From an uncultured Nitrosomonas sp. (lineage in GTDB: Bacteria > Pseudomonadota > Gammaproteobacteria > Burkholderiales > Nitrosomonadaceae), in contig CASDLT010000020.1 in the NCBI GenBank assembly GCA_949281375.1, forward strand, positions 1 to 59,341: 59,341 nucleotides of DNA, in the 5' to 3' direction. The position numbers were made by a program, and so were the translations under genes. This document shows positions 27,162 to 36,639 of this stretch, piece after piece. Position 1 is the stretch's first letter, and the number at the start of each line of letters is the position of its first letter. Below the pieces are notes generated by a model. The model saw nothing but the letters and a program-made list of their open reading frames with translations. It was not told where the DNA came from and did not search any database.

Positions 27162-28720
27162 AATCGACGCTATCCCGCATCGATCCACTGCGCATCGTAG
27201 TATTCCTGCTGATGATCCTGCCTGTGCTGGCATTGCTCGGCTTTGGCGTTTTGTGGTTGTGGCAGAGCGGTCATTTGCAATATTGGCTGCTGGCGCTGGT
27301 GATCAGTGGTGTGTTGGGGTATGGTTTGCAGCAATGGTTGCTGCGGCGCGAACGGCGTTTGCTGGCGGATGATGCAACCGAGCCAAATCCGGACTGGCCG
27401 CCTAGCGCCGATGCAGTCTGGCAGCAAGTGGAAGCGCTGGCCGACTCGTGCGAGCCGGATGATTGGCCGCTGGAGGAGGGCGCCTGGCTACTGGATCTAG
27501 GTAAAAAAACGCTCGAAACCGTCGCCCACAGCTACCACCCATCGGTCGATAAGCCTTTGCTGGAACTTACTTTGCCGCATACCTTGATGATCATTGAGCG
27601 CGCCAGTCGCGATCTACGCCAGGATGTCGCCGAAAAAATACCGTTTAGCAACCGTCTGACGCTTGGCGATCTTTTTCGCATCCAACGCTGGAAAGTGCAA
27701 GCCGAGCAGCTGTTCAATGTTTACCGCGCCGGCAATGTCATCATCAATCCGGTCAATGCCCTGATGAGTGAAATGTGGCGGCATTTGCGCGAGCGCAGCT
27801 TCGATCAGGCGAGGAATGAATTGCATCGTTGGTTTCTACGCGCGTATGTGTGCAAAGTCGGATATTACGCGATTGATTTATATAGCGGCCGGCTGCCACT
27901 CGGCGATGATGAGTCGACAACAGCTCCCATATCAGCTTCACAGGCAGATATCGAACATGCCCAAGAAACTTTGAATGAAACGGCGGAACCGCTGCGCATT
28001 CTGATATTGGGCCGAACGAATTCGGGTAAATCCAGCCTGATCAATGCGCTGTTTGGCAATCTCGCTGCCAGTACCGATGTGCTGCCGGGTACAACCCAGG
28101 TATACACCCCGTTTGTGCTCTCACGGGAAGGATGGGATCAGGCTTTGATTTTTGATAGTCCTGGATGTGATAGTTCGCTGTTCAATCAAACAGCCATGTT
28201 GAAAGCGGCAGCCCAGGCTGATTTTATTCTTTGGGTCAGTCCCGCAAACCGACCTGATCGTCAGCTCGAGCGTGAGTGCTTGAATGCTTTGCGCACTTTT
28301 CAGGCCAAGCGAATCAATTTTCGTCCGCCGCCTTTGTTGGTGGTGGCGAGTTTTATCGATCAATTGCGTCCCATCCATGAATGGCAGCCACCGTATGATT
28401 TGACCGATACCAGCAATGTCAAAGCAGCCAACATCAATGCCGCGGTTCGGGCAATTGCCGCCGATCTTGCCGTTCCGGTCGAACACGTCATTCCAGTCTG
28501 TTTGCAAGAGGGGCGTATCTATAATGTCGAGGATGCGTTATGGGCCGCGATACTGTACCACCAGGATCAAGCGTTGAGAGTGCGGCTGATGCGGTGTTTG
28601 GACGCCAGGAAACGCCGAGAGGATTGGGTTTTGTTGCGACGCCAGGTGTTGAGCGCCGGACGGTTTTTGTGGAGTCTTTCCGATCGATTGGGAAAACGTT
28701 CCGATCCTCCGACGGATTAA
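27158..28720 (+). CDS. Membrane-anchored Era-like GTPase
   Basis: A 520-residue protein with two N-terminal transmembrane helices (about 10-33 and 38-55), a cytosolic region of about 220 residues, then a GTPase domain. G1 is GRTNSGKSS (about 285-293), G2 lies in LPGTTQVYTPF, G3 is DSPGCD (Gly shifted from the usual DxPG), and the G4 NKxD position reads VASFIDQL, so guanine specificity may be altered. The last ~100 residues are basic and helical. It is coupled by ATGA overlap to the preceding GTPase gene. Related pairs occur in other proteobacteria with no assigned function; stress, membrane remodelling or ribosome-related roles are only guesses. Confidence 0.82.
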   Translation: MKSTLSRIDPLRIVVFLLMILPVLALLGFGVLWLWQSGHLQYWLLALVISGVLGYGLQQWLLRRERRLLADDATEPNPDWPPSADAVWQQVEALADSCEPDDWPLEEGAWLLDLGKKTLETVAHSYHPSVDKPLLELTLPHTLMIIERASRDLRQDVAEKIPFSNRLTLGDLFRIQRWKVQAEQLFNVYRAGNVIINPVNALMSEMWRHLRERSFDQARNELHRWFLRAYVCKVGYYAIDLYSGRLPLGDDESTTAPISASQADIEHAQETLNETAEPLRILILGRTNSGKSSLINALFGNLAASTDVLPGTTQVYTPFVLSREGWDQALIFDSPGCDSSLFNQTAMLKAAAQADFILWVSPANRPDRQLERECLNALRTFQAKRINFRPPPLLVVASFIDQLRPIHEWQPPYDLTDTSNVKAANINAAVRAIAADLAVPVEHVIPVCLQEGRIYNVEDALWAAILYHQDQALRVRLMRCLDARKRREDWVLLRRQVLSAGRFLWSLSDRLGKRSDPPTD

Positions 28721-28850
28721 GAGATTGAATTATGACTTCATCGATGCGGATCATGACTGGGCCACTGCTTCGAATGTTTGCTATGCTTGCGCCATTTTTA
28801 ACTGACTCGGTATCCTCTCTCTCGGGGATCGTAAATTCATATCCTGAACC

Positions 28851-29588
28851 GTGAATCCTTCTTTATTCGTCGTGCTGTGTTCATTTCTGACTTTCTCCGT
28901 CATTGGGATCGCTGGAGTTCATGAGGCACAGGCTCAGGATTGGTGGAATGCTAGCCGCGAGCCGGTGGGACTGGCCCCCGATCCGGCGGTCACGCCAGAG
29001 GCGGTCATTCAGGTCTATGGCGCGCGGGCGTATAGTTGGCGGGGTTATTTCGGCATTCATACCTGGATTGCGGTCAAACCGGCGCAGGCGGACTCATATG
29101 TCATTTATGAAGTGATTGGCTGGTTGCAGCGCAGAAAAAGGTCCGTATTAGTGATTTATGAAAATGTCCCGGATCGACGCTGGTATGGCAACAGGCCAGA
29201 ATTATTACTGGATAGGCGCGGTGACGGAGTGGATGCGCTCATCGAAAAAATCGACCAGGCGGCCCGGACTTATCCTTATCCGAAGAATTACACACTCTGG
29301 CCGGGCCCCAATTCGAATACGTTTACTGCCTGGATTTCCCGGGCTGTGCCGGAGTTACGGCTGGACTTGCCGCCCACCGCAATCGGCAAGGATTACTTAG
29401 GTTCTCGTGTGATTTCGCAAGCACCCAGCGGCAGCGGTTTGCAGATTTCCGTTCTGGGATTGGCAGGGTTACTGTTCAGCGAAGTGGAAGGTTTTGAACT
29501 TAATTTTCTGGGATTGTCGTTAGGATTTGATTGGGATCCTTTGGCCCTACGCTTACCCGTCGTGGGGCGGAAGGATTTGCAGGATTGA
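28851..29588 (+). CDS. DUF3750 family protein, exported
   Basis: A 245-residue protein from a GTG at 28851. It begins with a signal peptide (NPSLFVVLCSFLTFSVIGIA, cleavage near EAQAQ). The DUF3750 domain has VYGARAYSWRGYFGIHTWIAV, YVIYEVIGW, WYGNRPELLLDRRG and YTLWPGPNSNTFTAWISRAVPEL. The conserved His, Asn and Arg in these blocks recall papain-like or NlpC-type folds, but no activity is established. A short upstream frame (ATG 28732, 40 codons) ends in a TGA overlapping this GTG, so translational coupling is possible though unproven. Confidence 0.85.
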   Translation: MNPSLFVVLCSFLTFSVIGIAGVHEAQAQDWWNASREPVGLAPDPAVTPEAVIQVYGARAYSWRGYFGIHTWIAVKPAQADSYVIYEVIGWLQRRKRSVLVIYENVPDRRWYGNRPELLLDRRGDGVDALIEKIDQAARTYPYPKNYTLWPGPNSNTFTAWISRAVPELRLDLPPTAIGKDYLGSRVISQAPSGSGLQISVLGLAGLLFSEVEGFELNFLGLSLGFDWDPLALRLPVVGRKDLQD

Positions 29589-29638
29589 TGCGCGATAAAA
29601 TGCCAGCGTCCTTGCTGGTGAGCCATTGTGATGCTCAA

Positions 29639-29667
29639 TTAATAATTGTTCTTATTCATACTATAGT
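29639..29667 (+). promoter_or_regulatory. Candidate promoter and Fur-like site before fbpA
   Basis: TTAATA and TATAGT are separated by 17 bases. The overlapping AATAATTGTTCTTATT is AT-rich with partial dyad symmetry and resembles Fur boxes of betaproteobacteria, with about 10-11 of 19 consensus positions. Iron-repressed control would suit the ferric transporter downstream, but the match is weak. Confidence 0.35.
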
Positions 29668-29718
29668 AGAATTCAGAAATTAAGTTTCCGCAGTACTTTT
29701 TTTCCTTGGAATAATGCA

Positions 29719-30732
29719 ATGTTTAAACTGAAGATGAACAATTTTTTCGTGATAAGCACGTGTGCCTTTTTTTTACTGACCGGTCAACTCGCGCATGCTC
29801 AGGAGGTGGTGGTGTATTCTGCGCGTATCGAGCAGTTGATCAAACCGATGTTTGATGCCTTTACGAAGGAAACGGGCATCAAAGTCAAATATACTACCGA
29901 TAACGAAGGAGCATTGCTGGCCCGCCTTGAAGCCGAAGGGAAAAATACCCCGGCGGATATGCTGATCACTGCCGATGCCGGTAATTTATGGGCGGCCGCC
30001 CGGGCGGGATTATTGAAACCGGTGCAATCGGAAGTGCTCGGAAAAAATATTCCTGCGCATTTGCGCGACCCGCAGAATGAGTGGTTTGGTTTATCCATCC
30101 GCGCGCGAACCATCATTTATAACACGAATAAAGTGAAGCCCGCAGAGCTCTCCACTTACGAAGATCTGGCTAGTCCCAAATGGAACAATCGGTTGTGTTT
30201 GCGGACATCCAAGAAAGTCTACAATCAATCGCTGGTGGCGATGATGATTGCTGAACATGGCGAAGCCGAGGCTGAGAAGATCGTCAAAGGCTGGGTCGGC
30301 AATCTTGCGACCGATCCGTTGTCGGACGACACCCGCGCTTTGGAATTCGTGGCAGCAGGCAAGTGCGACGTGACGCTGGTGAATACCTATTATTTTGGCC
30401 GATTGATGCAGAAGGATCCGGCATTGCCATTGGCAGTATTCTGGCCGAATCAGAGTCAGGGTGGCGTGCATGTGAATGTTTCGGGCGCAGGAGTCACTCG
30501 CTATGGCAAGCATTCTAAAGAAGCGATTCAATTACTTGAATTTTTATCCTCCGACAAAGCGCAAAACCTGTTTGCCGATGTCAATATGGAATATCCCGCG
30601 AATCCGAACATCAAAGTCGATGCCTTTGTCGCTTCATGGGGAGATTTCAAGCAAAACTCCATGAATTTGGCAAAAGCCGGTGAATTACAGGCAGCAGCGG
30701 TAAAATTGATGGATCGAGCCGGTTACCGCTAA
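29719..30732 (+). CDS. fbpA: Ferric iron ABC transporter, periplasmic substrate-binding protein
   Basis: A 337-residue protein with a Sec signal peptide (hydrophobic core VISTCAFFLLTGQLAHA). The mature part begins EVVVYSARIEQLIKPMFDAF, then DNEGALLARLEAEGKNTPADMLITAD and a C-terminal TRYGKHSKEAIQLLEFLSSDKAQ block, all typical of the FutA/FbpA family of Fe3+-binding proteins. The paired tyrosines that hold Fe(III) are represented by NTYYFGRL (about 226). Iron is captured in the periplasm and handed to the permease encoded 227 bases downstream. Ammonia oxidisers have a high haem demand, so an iron importer is expected. Confidence 0.92.
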   Translation: MFKLKMNNFFVISTCAFFLLTGQLAHAQEVVVYSARIEQLIKPMFDAFTKETGIKVKYTTDNEGALLARLEAEGKNTPADMLITADAGNLWAAARAGLLKPVQSEVLGKNIPAHLRDPQNEWFGLSIRARTIIYNTNKVKPAELSTYEDLASPKWNNRLCLRTSKKVYNQSLVAMMIAEHGEAEAEKIVKGWVGNLATDPLSDDTRALEFVAAGKCDVTLVNTYYFGRLMQKDPALPLAVFWPNQSQGGVHVNVSGAGVTRYGKHSKEAIQLLEFLSSDKAQNLFADVNMEYPANPNIKVDAFVASWGDFKQNSMNLAKAGELQAAAVKLMDRAGYR

Positions 30733-30959
30733 GGAAATGTTGATTGAGTCGATAAATGTGATGAAGCGTAAGGAGCACGGAACTCGGCAACCGACACTTA
30801 TTAACTCGATAGGCGAGGGAGTGGCGCCGCACAACGAATTAATCAGCGTCTCCTTCAGCATATTTATAACAGCATCACAATTATAAGGCGATGAGGTGAA
30901 AGCTTTCTGCATCGCTTCCGGCATGAGAATTCTCTTGTCGCGATTTTTCTAATCCTTCG

Positions 30960-32564
30960 ATGAGTTTTTGGCGCTTTGTTCCGTTTCTCGCTGCTGCAGT
31001 GGTACTGGCGCCAGTCGGTGTGATTATGTCGTCACTGTTTGCGCCTGCCAGCGAGGTTTGGCAACATCTGGTTGACACCACGCTGTCGCTTTTGCTGATC
31101 AATACCTTTTGGCTGGCAATGGGTGTAGTGACTGGAACGCTGTTGCTGGGCATCAGCCTGGCGTGGTTTACTGCGGTGTATGAGTTTCCGGGGAGGCGTT
31201 TTTTATCCTGGGCATTATTATTGCCCATGGCGATACCAGCCTATGTGACTGCGTTTGTCATGTTGGGGGTGTTTGATTTTACCGGTCCGCTTCAAAGTAG
31301 CCTGCGAGCTTGGTTAAGTTCCGATCTCGCGTGGTTTCCTGATATCCGCAATACGGCTGGCGTTGTCATTGTCATGACGCTGGCTTTTTATCCCTATGTT
31401 TATTTATTGGCGCGCAATGCTTTTTTAAGTCAAGGTAAGCGTTCGCTAGAAGTTGCCCAATCTCTGGGCTTTAATCGTACTCAGGGGTTCTTCAAAGTCG
31501 CGTTGCCGCTGGCTCGACCTTGGATTGCAGGAGGAATGATGCTGGTGCTCATGGAAACCCTGGCGGATTTCGGCACCGTGGCGGTATTCAATTACAACAC
31601 GTTCACCACTGCGATTTACAAGGCATGGTTTAGCATGTTTTCATTGACCGCAGCTTCTCAGCTTGCTTCATTGCTCATCATTCTGGTTTTTGTGGTGATT
31701 GTACTGGAACAGCAGTTCAGGATGCGGATGCGCTACGCTGAAACCAAGCGCTCAGGACGGGCACAGCGAATTCAATTGGGGAGCTGGCACGCTTGGATGG
31801 TGACTGGTTTTGCGCTGACTGTGTTATTTATGGCTTTCCTGTTACCCGTGGGGCAATTGGGTTTTTGGTCTGTGCGCTCGTTGATGGCAAGCGATTTTGA
31901 TCTGGCACGTTATTTGGAATTTTTGTGGCATTCCGTATCACTGTCCGGTTTGGCGGCATTGTTGATTTCCGCGGTTGTAATTGCGATCGTATACGCAGCC
32001 CGTCGTTATCCGGGTTTCTCTACGCGATTTGCCGTGCGCACTGCAACCATTGGTTATGCGCTGCCCGGTACCGTGCTGGCGATTGGCGTGTATGTCCCGC
32101 TGACCTGGCTGGACCGTCAGCTCAGCGATCTCATTTTCCACGGATTCAATATAGAGACTGGCCATCTTATCCAAGGCACCGTGATTATCATGTTGGTGGC
32201 ATATCTGATACGTTTCATGGCGGTGAGCCATTACCCGATCGATAGCGCCATGCAACGCATCACGCACAGTATCGATGAAGCGGCGATGAGTCTTGGTTTG
32301 CAGGGTTGGGCTATGATCAGGAAAATACATATTCCAATTTTAAAGCCGGGTATTTATACGGCTGCAATATTGATATTCGTTGATGTCATGAAAGAAATGC
32401 CCATTACTTTGATGACGCGTCCATTCGGATGGGATACGCTGGCGGTGCGAATTTATGAACTCACTTCGGAAGGTCAATGGGAACACGCGGCGGTGCCTGC
32501 GGGTACACTGGTGCTGGCTGGGCTCATTCCCATATATTTGTTGATGCGGCAAACGGAACAATAG
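30960..32564 (+). CDS. fbpB: Ferric iron ABC transporter permease (FbpB/SfuB type)
   Basis: A 534-residue inner-membrane permease of duplicated form, with two sets of about six helices, each ending in an EAA-type cytoplasmic loop. These are EVAQSLGFNRTQGFFKVALPLARPWI in the first half and DEAAMSLGLQGWAMIRKIHIPILKPG in the second. These loops dock on the ATPase FbpC. Length matches FbpB proteins. The preceding 227-base gap after fbpA contains no gene; it holds GAGAATTCTC and short hairpins that might set the ratio of binding protein to permease. The next gene starts four bases after the stop. Confidence 0.92.
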   Translation: MSFWRFVPFLAAAVVLAPVGVIMSSLFAPASEVWQHLVDTTLSLLLINTFWLAMGVVTGTLLLGISLAWFTAVYEFPGRRFLSWALLLPMAIPAYVTAFVMLGVFDFTGPLQSSLRAWLSSDLAWFPDIRNTAGVVIVMTLAFYPYVYLLARNAFLSQGKRSLEVAQSLGFNRTQGFFKVALPLARPWIAGGMMLVLMETLADFGTVAVFNYNTFTTAIYKAWFSMFSLTAASQLASLLIILVFVVIVLEQQFRMRMRYAETKRSGRAQRIQLGSWHAWMVTGFALTVLFMAFLLPVGQLGFWSVRSLMASDFDLARYLEFLWHSVSLSGLAALLISAVVIAIVYAARRYPGFSTRFAVRTATIGYALPGTVLAIGVYVPLTWLDRQLSDLIFHGFNIETGHLIQGTVIIMLVAYLIRFMAVSHYPIDSAMQRITHSIDEAAMSLGLQGWAMIRKIHIPILKPGIYTAAILIFVDVMKEMPITLMTRPFGWDTLAVRIYELTSEGQWEHAAVPAGTLVLAGLIPIYLLMRQTEQ

Positions 32565-32568
32565 ATCA

Positions 32569-33645
32569 ATGGCTATCCCCGTACTACAACTGAAGAATAT
32601 ACGTCATGCCTATGGCGAACAAGTCGTTGTGCATGATTTGTCGCTGACGCTGGAAAAGGGCAGCATCGGATGCCTGCTGGGCCTGAGTGGATGTGGCAAA
32701 ACGACGGTATTACGATGCATTGCGGGTTTTGAATCGATTTCGCAGGGCGAAATACTCATCAATGGAATTTGCGTGAGCAGTGCAGATTTTTGTGCTTCCC
32801 CCGAAAAAAGACGTATTGGAATGGTATTCCAGGATTACGCATTGTTTCCGCATCTTGATGTAGCGGCCAATATTGGTTTTGGCCTGCATCGATTAAATCG
32901 ATCGGAGCGTGAAAAGCGGGTCGATGAGTTATTGGATGTGGTTCATTTGGCAGATGCCGGTCACAAATATCCTCATGAATTGTCTGGCGGGCAGCAGCAG
33001 CGGGTGGCTTTGGCGCGCGCACTGGCGCCAAGGCCGGAGGTACTTTTATTGGATGAGCCGTTTTCTAATTTAGATGTCAGTTTGCGTGAGCAGTTGAGTA
33101 TGGAAGTTCGTGAAATTCTCAAGGATCAAAATATTACGTCCATTTTGGTAACGCATGATCAAACTGAAGCATTTGCCATTGCAGATGTCATTGGCGTCAT
33201 GCATGAGGGAATGATTCAACAGTGGGATACTGCATTCAACCTTTATCATCGTCCAGTGAACCGCTTTGTTGCTGATTTCATTGGTCAGGGGGTGTTTCTT
33301 CCAGGTAAAGTCATCAATTCCCAGCAGGTTGAGATCGAACTGGGGGTTTTGAATGGGAATATTCCACGACAATGCCATAAAGGCTGTGATCAATGCGATC
33401 AGGGCTGCATGGTCGATGTGCTGCTGCGCCCCGATGATATCGTTCATGATGATGCAAGCCCGTTGTTCGCCACCATTCTTCATAAAGCTTTCCGCGGCGC
33501 AGAAATCTTGTATACGTTGTGTTTGGGCAGCGGCGCCAAGGTGCTGGCCCTAGTTCCTAGCCATCACAATCATTTAATCGGAGAAAAGATAGGAATCAGA
33601 CTCGAAGTCGATCATGTAGTCGCTTTTGCTCCATCAAAAGACTAA
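32569..33645 (+). CDS. fbpC: Ferric iron ABC transporter ATP-binding protein
   Basis: A 358-residue ATPase powering the Fbp importer. Walker A is GLSGCGKTT (38-46), the Q-loop is MVFQDYALFPH, the signature is LSGGQQQRVALARAL, Walker B is LLLDEPFSNLD, and the H-loop is VTHDQTEA. A C-terminal TOBE-like regulatory domain follows from about residue 240. An unusual feature there is a cysteine cluster (CHKGCDQCDQGC, about 268-279), which may bind iron or sense redox state as in some FbpC/CysA proteins. Start and stop spacing shows tight cotranscription with fbpB. Confidence 0.93.
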   Translation: MAIPVLQLKNIRHAYGEQVVVHDLSLTLEKGSIGCLLGLSGCGKTTVLRCIAGFESISQGEILINGICVSSADFCASPEKRRIGMVFQDYALFPHLDVAANIGFGLHRLNRSEREKRVDELLDVVHLADAGHKYPHELSGGQQQRVALARALAPRPEVLLLDEPFSNLDVSLREQLSMEVREILKDQNITSILVTHDQTEAFAIADVIGVMHEGMIQQWDTAFNLYHRPVNRFVADFIGQGVFLPGKVINSQQVEIELGVLNGNIPRQCHKGCDQCDQGCMVDVLLRPDDIVHDDASPLFATILHKAFRGAEILYTLCLGSGAKVLALVPSHHNHLIGEKIGIRLEVDHVVAFAPSKD

Positions 33646-34052
33646 TGGGTTGATGAGATTCTTGAAAGCGCTGAGAGATCTCTGTGTTCGATTCTTGGTC
33701 GGTAGAATATTGTTGTTTCAAATCAGTTTCAAATCGCTTAATTATGCTACCTGACCGCGCTTTATCGCTCGATTTCGTCGGCTTGATCTTTGCCGATTCT
33801 TCTTTTCAGCACTTTTAAGATGAAGCGAAAGGTGTCTAAATTTTGCCGAATGTGCATAAATTGACTCGGGTTTTACCAAAACAGCACTTCCCTTTTAATA
33901 ATTTTTTCTATAGCATTACCAGCCATTAGCAGTATTAAACCTTTCTATTAAATTTTATTCCCAATACCCCATACACTATTCCAATAACGTTTCTTATTGT
34001 TGGGGTTCGCAATTCCTTAAAATTGAATAACTTAAACAAGGATTATGATCAT
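33646..34052. other. Intergenic region between fbpC and trxA
   Basis: About 400 AT-rich bases with no supported gene. A small hairpin CAATAA/TTATTG lies near 33983-34002 and AGAGATCTCT near 33680. Neither is followed by a T-run, so no terminator can be claimed. The trxA promoter must lie here, but no convincing -35/-10 pair was found. Confidence 0.4.
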
Positions 34053-34379
34053 ATGAGTCAGCATATTCATTACGTAACTGATGCAAATTTTGAGACTGAG
34101 GTTTTACAATCCCAGCTCCCGGTTCTGGTAGATTATTGGGCGGAATGGTGTGGTCCTTGCAAAATGATAGCCCCGTTACTGGATGAAATCGCGAATGAGT
34201 ACGGAGAACGTCTCAAGGTTGCCAAGCTCAATATCGATGAAAATCAGATTACGCCTCCAAAATATGGAATTAGAGGTATTCCAACTTTAATGTTATTCAA
34301 AAATGGCAATATCGAAGCGACCAAGGTTGGGGCTCTGTCGAAATCTCAGTTGACCGCATTTATTGATAGTCATATTTAA
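34053..34379 (+). CDS. trxA: Thioredoxin 1
   Basis: A 108-residue cytosolic dithiol oxidoreductase with the active site WAEWCGPCK (Cys 33 and Cys 36). The rest follows E. coli TrxA closely: [25 protein letters not shown], the cis-proline [14 protein letters not shown] and [10 protein letters not shown]. The ATG at 34053 with AAGGA upstream gives the family length; the TTG at 34023 would add ten non-homologous residues. It precedes rho and rpmE, a conserved order in proteobacteria. Confidence 0.97.
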   Translation: MSQHIHYVTDANFETEVLQSQLPVLVDYWAEWCGPCKMIAPLLDEIANEYGERLKVAKLNIDENQITPPKYGIRGIPTLMLFKNGNIEATKVGALSKSQLTAFIDSHI

Positions 34380-34409
34380 TTCATTTCAGGTATGTTTATA
34401 ACTATGTTG

Positions 34410-34446
34410 ACTGCGTATATCGACTTGATGCGCAGTAATATTTTTC
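34410..34446 (+). terminator. Possible terminator after trxA
   Basis: ACTGCG (34410-34415) can pair with CGCAGT (34431-34436) across a 15-base loop, followed by AATATTTTTC. The stem is short and the loop long, so termination would be partial at best before rho. Confidence 0.4.
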
Positions 34447-34517
34447 AGATTTTCCATCAGTAGCTGTTTTTCCTCAAGCATTTTTCTTTTACTTACGTAC
34501 TTTTCACGAGCTTTTTC

Positions 34518-35777
34518 ATGCGCCTATCAGATCTGAAAAACCTACATGTCACCGAATTAGTAAAAATGGCCGTCGAGAATGAAATCGACGGGGCCAATCG
34601 AATGCGAAAGCAGGATCTGATTTTTGCCTTGCTTAAAAATCAAGCGCGTAAAGGTGAAAATATTTATGGCCATGGAACCCTGGAAGTTTTGCAGGATGGT
34701 TTTGGCTTTTTGCGTTCTCCAGATACTTCGTATTTGGCCGGACCTGATGACATTTATATTTCTCCGAGCCAAATCCGGCGCTTTAATCTACATACCGGCG
34801 ACTCAATCGATGGCGAAATTCGCCCTCCCAAGGATGGGGAACGTTATTTTGCACTGGTAAAAGTTGATAAGGTCAATAATGAACCGCCTGAGAATTCAAA
34901 GCAGAAAATACTGTTTGAGAATTTAACGCCGCTATTTCCTGATGAGCGATTAGTGCTTGAGCGTGATATTAAAGCCGAAGAAAATATCACCAGCCGAATT
35001 ATCGATCTGATTGCGCCGATTGGAAAAGGTCAGCGAGGGTTACTCGTCGCAAGTCCCAAATCGGGTAAAACTGTCATGCTGCAGCATATCGCACATGCGA
35101 TTGCCGCCAACTATCCAGATGTGATTCTGATGGTGCTGCTGATTGATGAGCGGCCGGAAGAAGTAACAGAAATGATACGCTCAGTCAGAGGAGAGGTGAT
35201 TTCTTCGACATTTGATGAATCAGCGATGCGCCATGTGCAAGTCGCTGACATGGTGATCGAAAAAGCCAAGCGTCTGGTGGAACATAAAAAAGATGTGGTA
35301 ATTTTACTGGACTCAATCACGCGGTTGGCGCGTGCCTATAATACGGTCGTGCCAGCATCCGGTAAGGTATTGACAGGTGGTGTGGATGCCAGCGCATTGC
35401 AGCGGCCAAAACGATTCTTTGGAGCGGCACGCAATGTCGAGGAAGGCGGGTCATTGACCATTATTGCGACAGCTCTGATCGATACCGGATCTCGTATGGA
35501 TGATGTGATCTACGAGGAATTCAAGGGCACTGGCAACATGGAGATTCATCTCGACCGAAAAATGGCAGAGAAACGAATCTATCCAGCCATAAATGTCAAT
35601 CGATCAGGTACGCGACGGGAAGAATTGTTGATAGCGCCAGAAATATTGCAGAAGATTTGGGTGCTGCGTAAATTATTGCATCCGATGGACGACATGGATG
35701 CGATGGCTTTCCTGTTGGATAAGGTCAAAGCTACCAAAAATAACTCTGATTTTTTTGACTCTATGAGAAGGGTCTGA
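34518..35777 (+). CDS. rho: Transcription termination factor Rho
   Basis: A 419-residue hexameric RNA helicase that ends transcription. The N-terminal Rho_N helix bundle ([18 protein letters not shown]) leads to the cold-shock-like RNA-binding domain ([20 protein letters not shown]). The RecA-type motor has Walker A ASPKSGKT (about 178-185), Walker [16 protein letters not shown], the Q-loop/R-loop stretch [22 protein letters not shown] and the arginine-finger region. Length is identical to E. coli Rho (419). The ribosome site before ATG 34518 is weak, which is common for autoregulated rho genes. Confidence 0.98.
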   Translation: MRLSDLKNLHVTELVKMAVENEIDGANRMRKQDLIFALLKNQARKGENIYGHGTLEVLQDGFGFLRSPDTSYLAGPDDIYISPSQIRRFNLHTGDSIDGEIRPPKDGERYFALVKVDKVNNEPPENSKQKILFENLTPLFPDERLVLERDIKAEENITSRIIDLIAPIGKGQRGLLVASPKSGKTVMLQHIAHAIAANYPDVILMVLLIDERPEEVTEMIRSVRGEVISSTFDESAMRHVQVADMVIEKAKRLVEHKKDVVILLDSITRLARAYNTVVPASGKVLTGGVDASALQRPKRFFGAARNVEEGGSLTIIATALIDTGSRMDDVIYEEFKGTGNMEIHLDRKMAEKRIYPAINVNRSGTRREELLIAPEILQKIWVLRKLLHPMDDMDAMAFLLDKVKATKNNSDFFDSMRRV

Positions 35778-35864
35778 TCAGAGTTGCGTCAAAATTCACA
35801 TTCTAGGATAATCACGGCTTTTTAATTTCCCTGCCAAGGGAAGAATAATTCGAGGACATCAGTA

Positions 35865-36077
35865 ATGAAAGCAGACATTCATCCAAATTACCAAGAAATA
35901 ACTGTGACCTGCAGTTGTGGTAATGTTTTCAAGACACGCTCAACCATGAACAAAGCTTTGAATATTGAAGTCTGTTCGCAGTGTCATCCATTCTATACGG
36001 GTAAGCAGAAGATTGTGGATACGGCGGGTAGGGTTGAAAAATTCCGTCAAAAGTATGGTAAACAAACCGCGAAATAA
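35865..36077 (+). CDS. rpmE: 50S ribosomal protein L31 (zinc-binding form)
   Basis: A 70-residue ribosomal protein beginning [20 protein letters not shown]. Four cysteines (two in CSCGN, two in CSQCHPF) mark the zinc-containing C+ type rather than the zinc-free YkgM type. A GAGGA Shine-Dalgarno lies about nine bases before the ATG. It follows rho by 87 bases, a common arrangement in beta- and gammaproteobacteria. A weak dyad AATCGAT/ATCGATT after the stop has no strong T-run. Confidence 0.97.
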   Translation: MKADIHPNYQEITVTCSCGNVFKTRSTMNKALNIEVCSQCHPFYTGKQKIVDTAGRVEKFRQKYGKQTAK

Positions 36078-36224
36078 CGAATCGATAGCGATGTTTTGTT
36101 TGTGAATGCGATCGATTTAGTTGCCATGAATAATGAACGGCAATATGTCTTAAAAGATGATTGAAACCGTGCTTTGCACATAATGATCTTTCACTGGACC
36201 TTGAGTGACTATCGCAGTGTTTGT

Positions 36225-36542
36225 TCAATAGTGCACAGCTAACCAGACAGTCTCGTTATCAGGATCAGTCCAGGCAACTCTATGTTTCGTATGAGAGGGG
36301 ATATTAATGAAATCTCCTTCATTGAGTAGTATCGGCGTTTGATTCTCAAATGCCATAATAGCTTTTCCTTTTAAAAGGATGACCCATTCATTCTTTTCTT
36401 GATCGAACCAACCGGAATCCGGTGATGTCTGACCTTTGGAAATGATTCGTTCAATCTTTACTGCTTGGTCATCGAGAATGGACTCGAACATCTCTTGTTC
36501 CAATTTACAGGGGATATTTGAGAATATATTGTCTGGTTTCAT
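36225..36542 (-). CDS. Small cupin-domain protein
   Basis: A 105-residue single-domain cupin. Cupin motif 1 is degenerate (GWFDQEKNEWVILLKGKAIMAFE) and motif 2 is GDFINIPSHTKHRVAWTDPDNETVWLAVHY with the conserved His. Similar proteins are annotated as cupin or 'phosphoribosylaminoimidazole carboxylase-like' small proteins. Loss of the usual HxH in motif 1 makes metal binding uncertain. It is convergent with rpmE and divergent from the SDR gene. Confidence 0.8.
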   Translation of the reverse strand: MKPDNIFSNIPCKLEQEMFESILDDQAVKIERIISKGQTSPDSGWFDQEKNEWVILLKGKAIMAFENQTPILLNEGDFINIPSHTKHRVAWTDPDNETVWLAVHY

Positions 36543-36639
36543 TTGATGTTCACTCAGTATAAAGCGTGGCCTGATTCAATTTTGCTGCTCAAAAGATTAG
36601 GTATCAATTGGCTATTACGATGGATGAGCAAAAGCAAAC

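Noticed and set aside
28732..28854. 40-codon frame (ATG 28732) ending in a TGA that overlaps the DUF3750 GTG
   Set aside because: Could be a leader peptide, but it lacks a clear ribosome site and sequence features; not supported as a gene.
36078..36120. AATCGAT/ATCGATT dyad after rpmE as a terminator
   Set aside because: AT-rich stem, long loop and no T-run; too weak to list as a feature.
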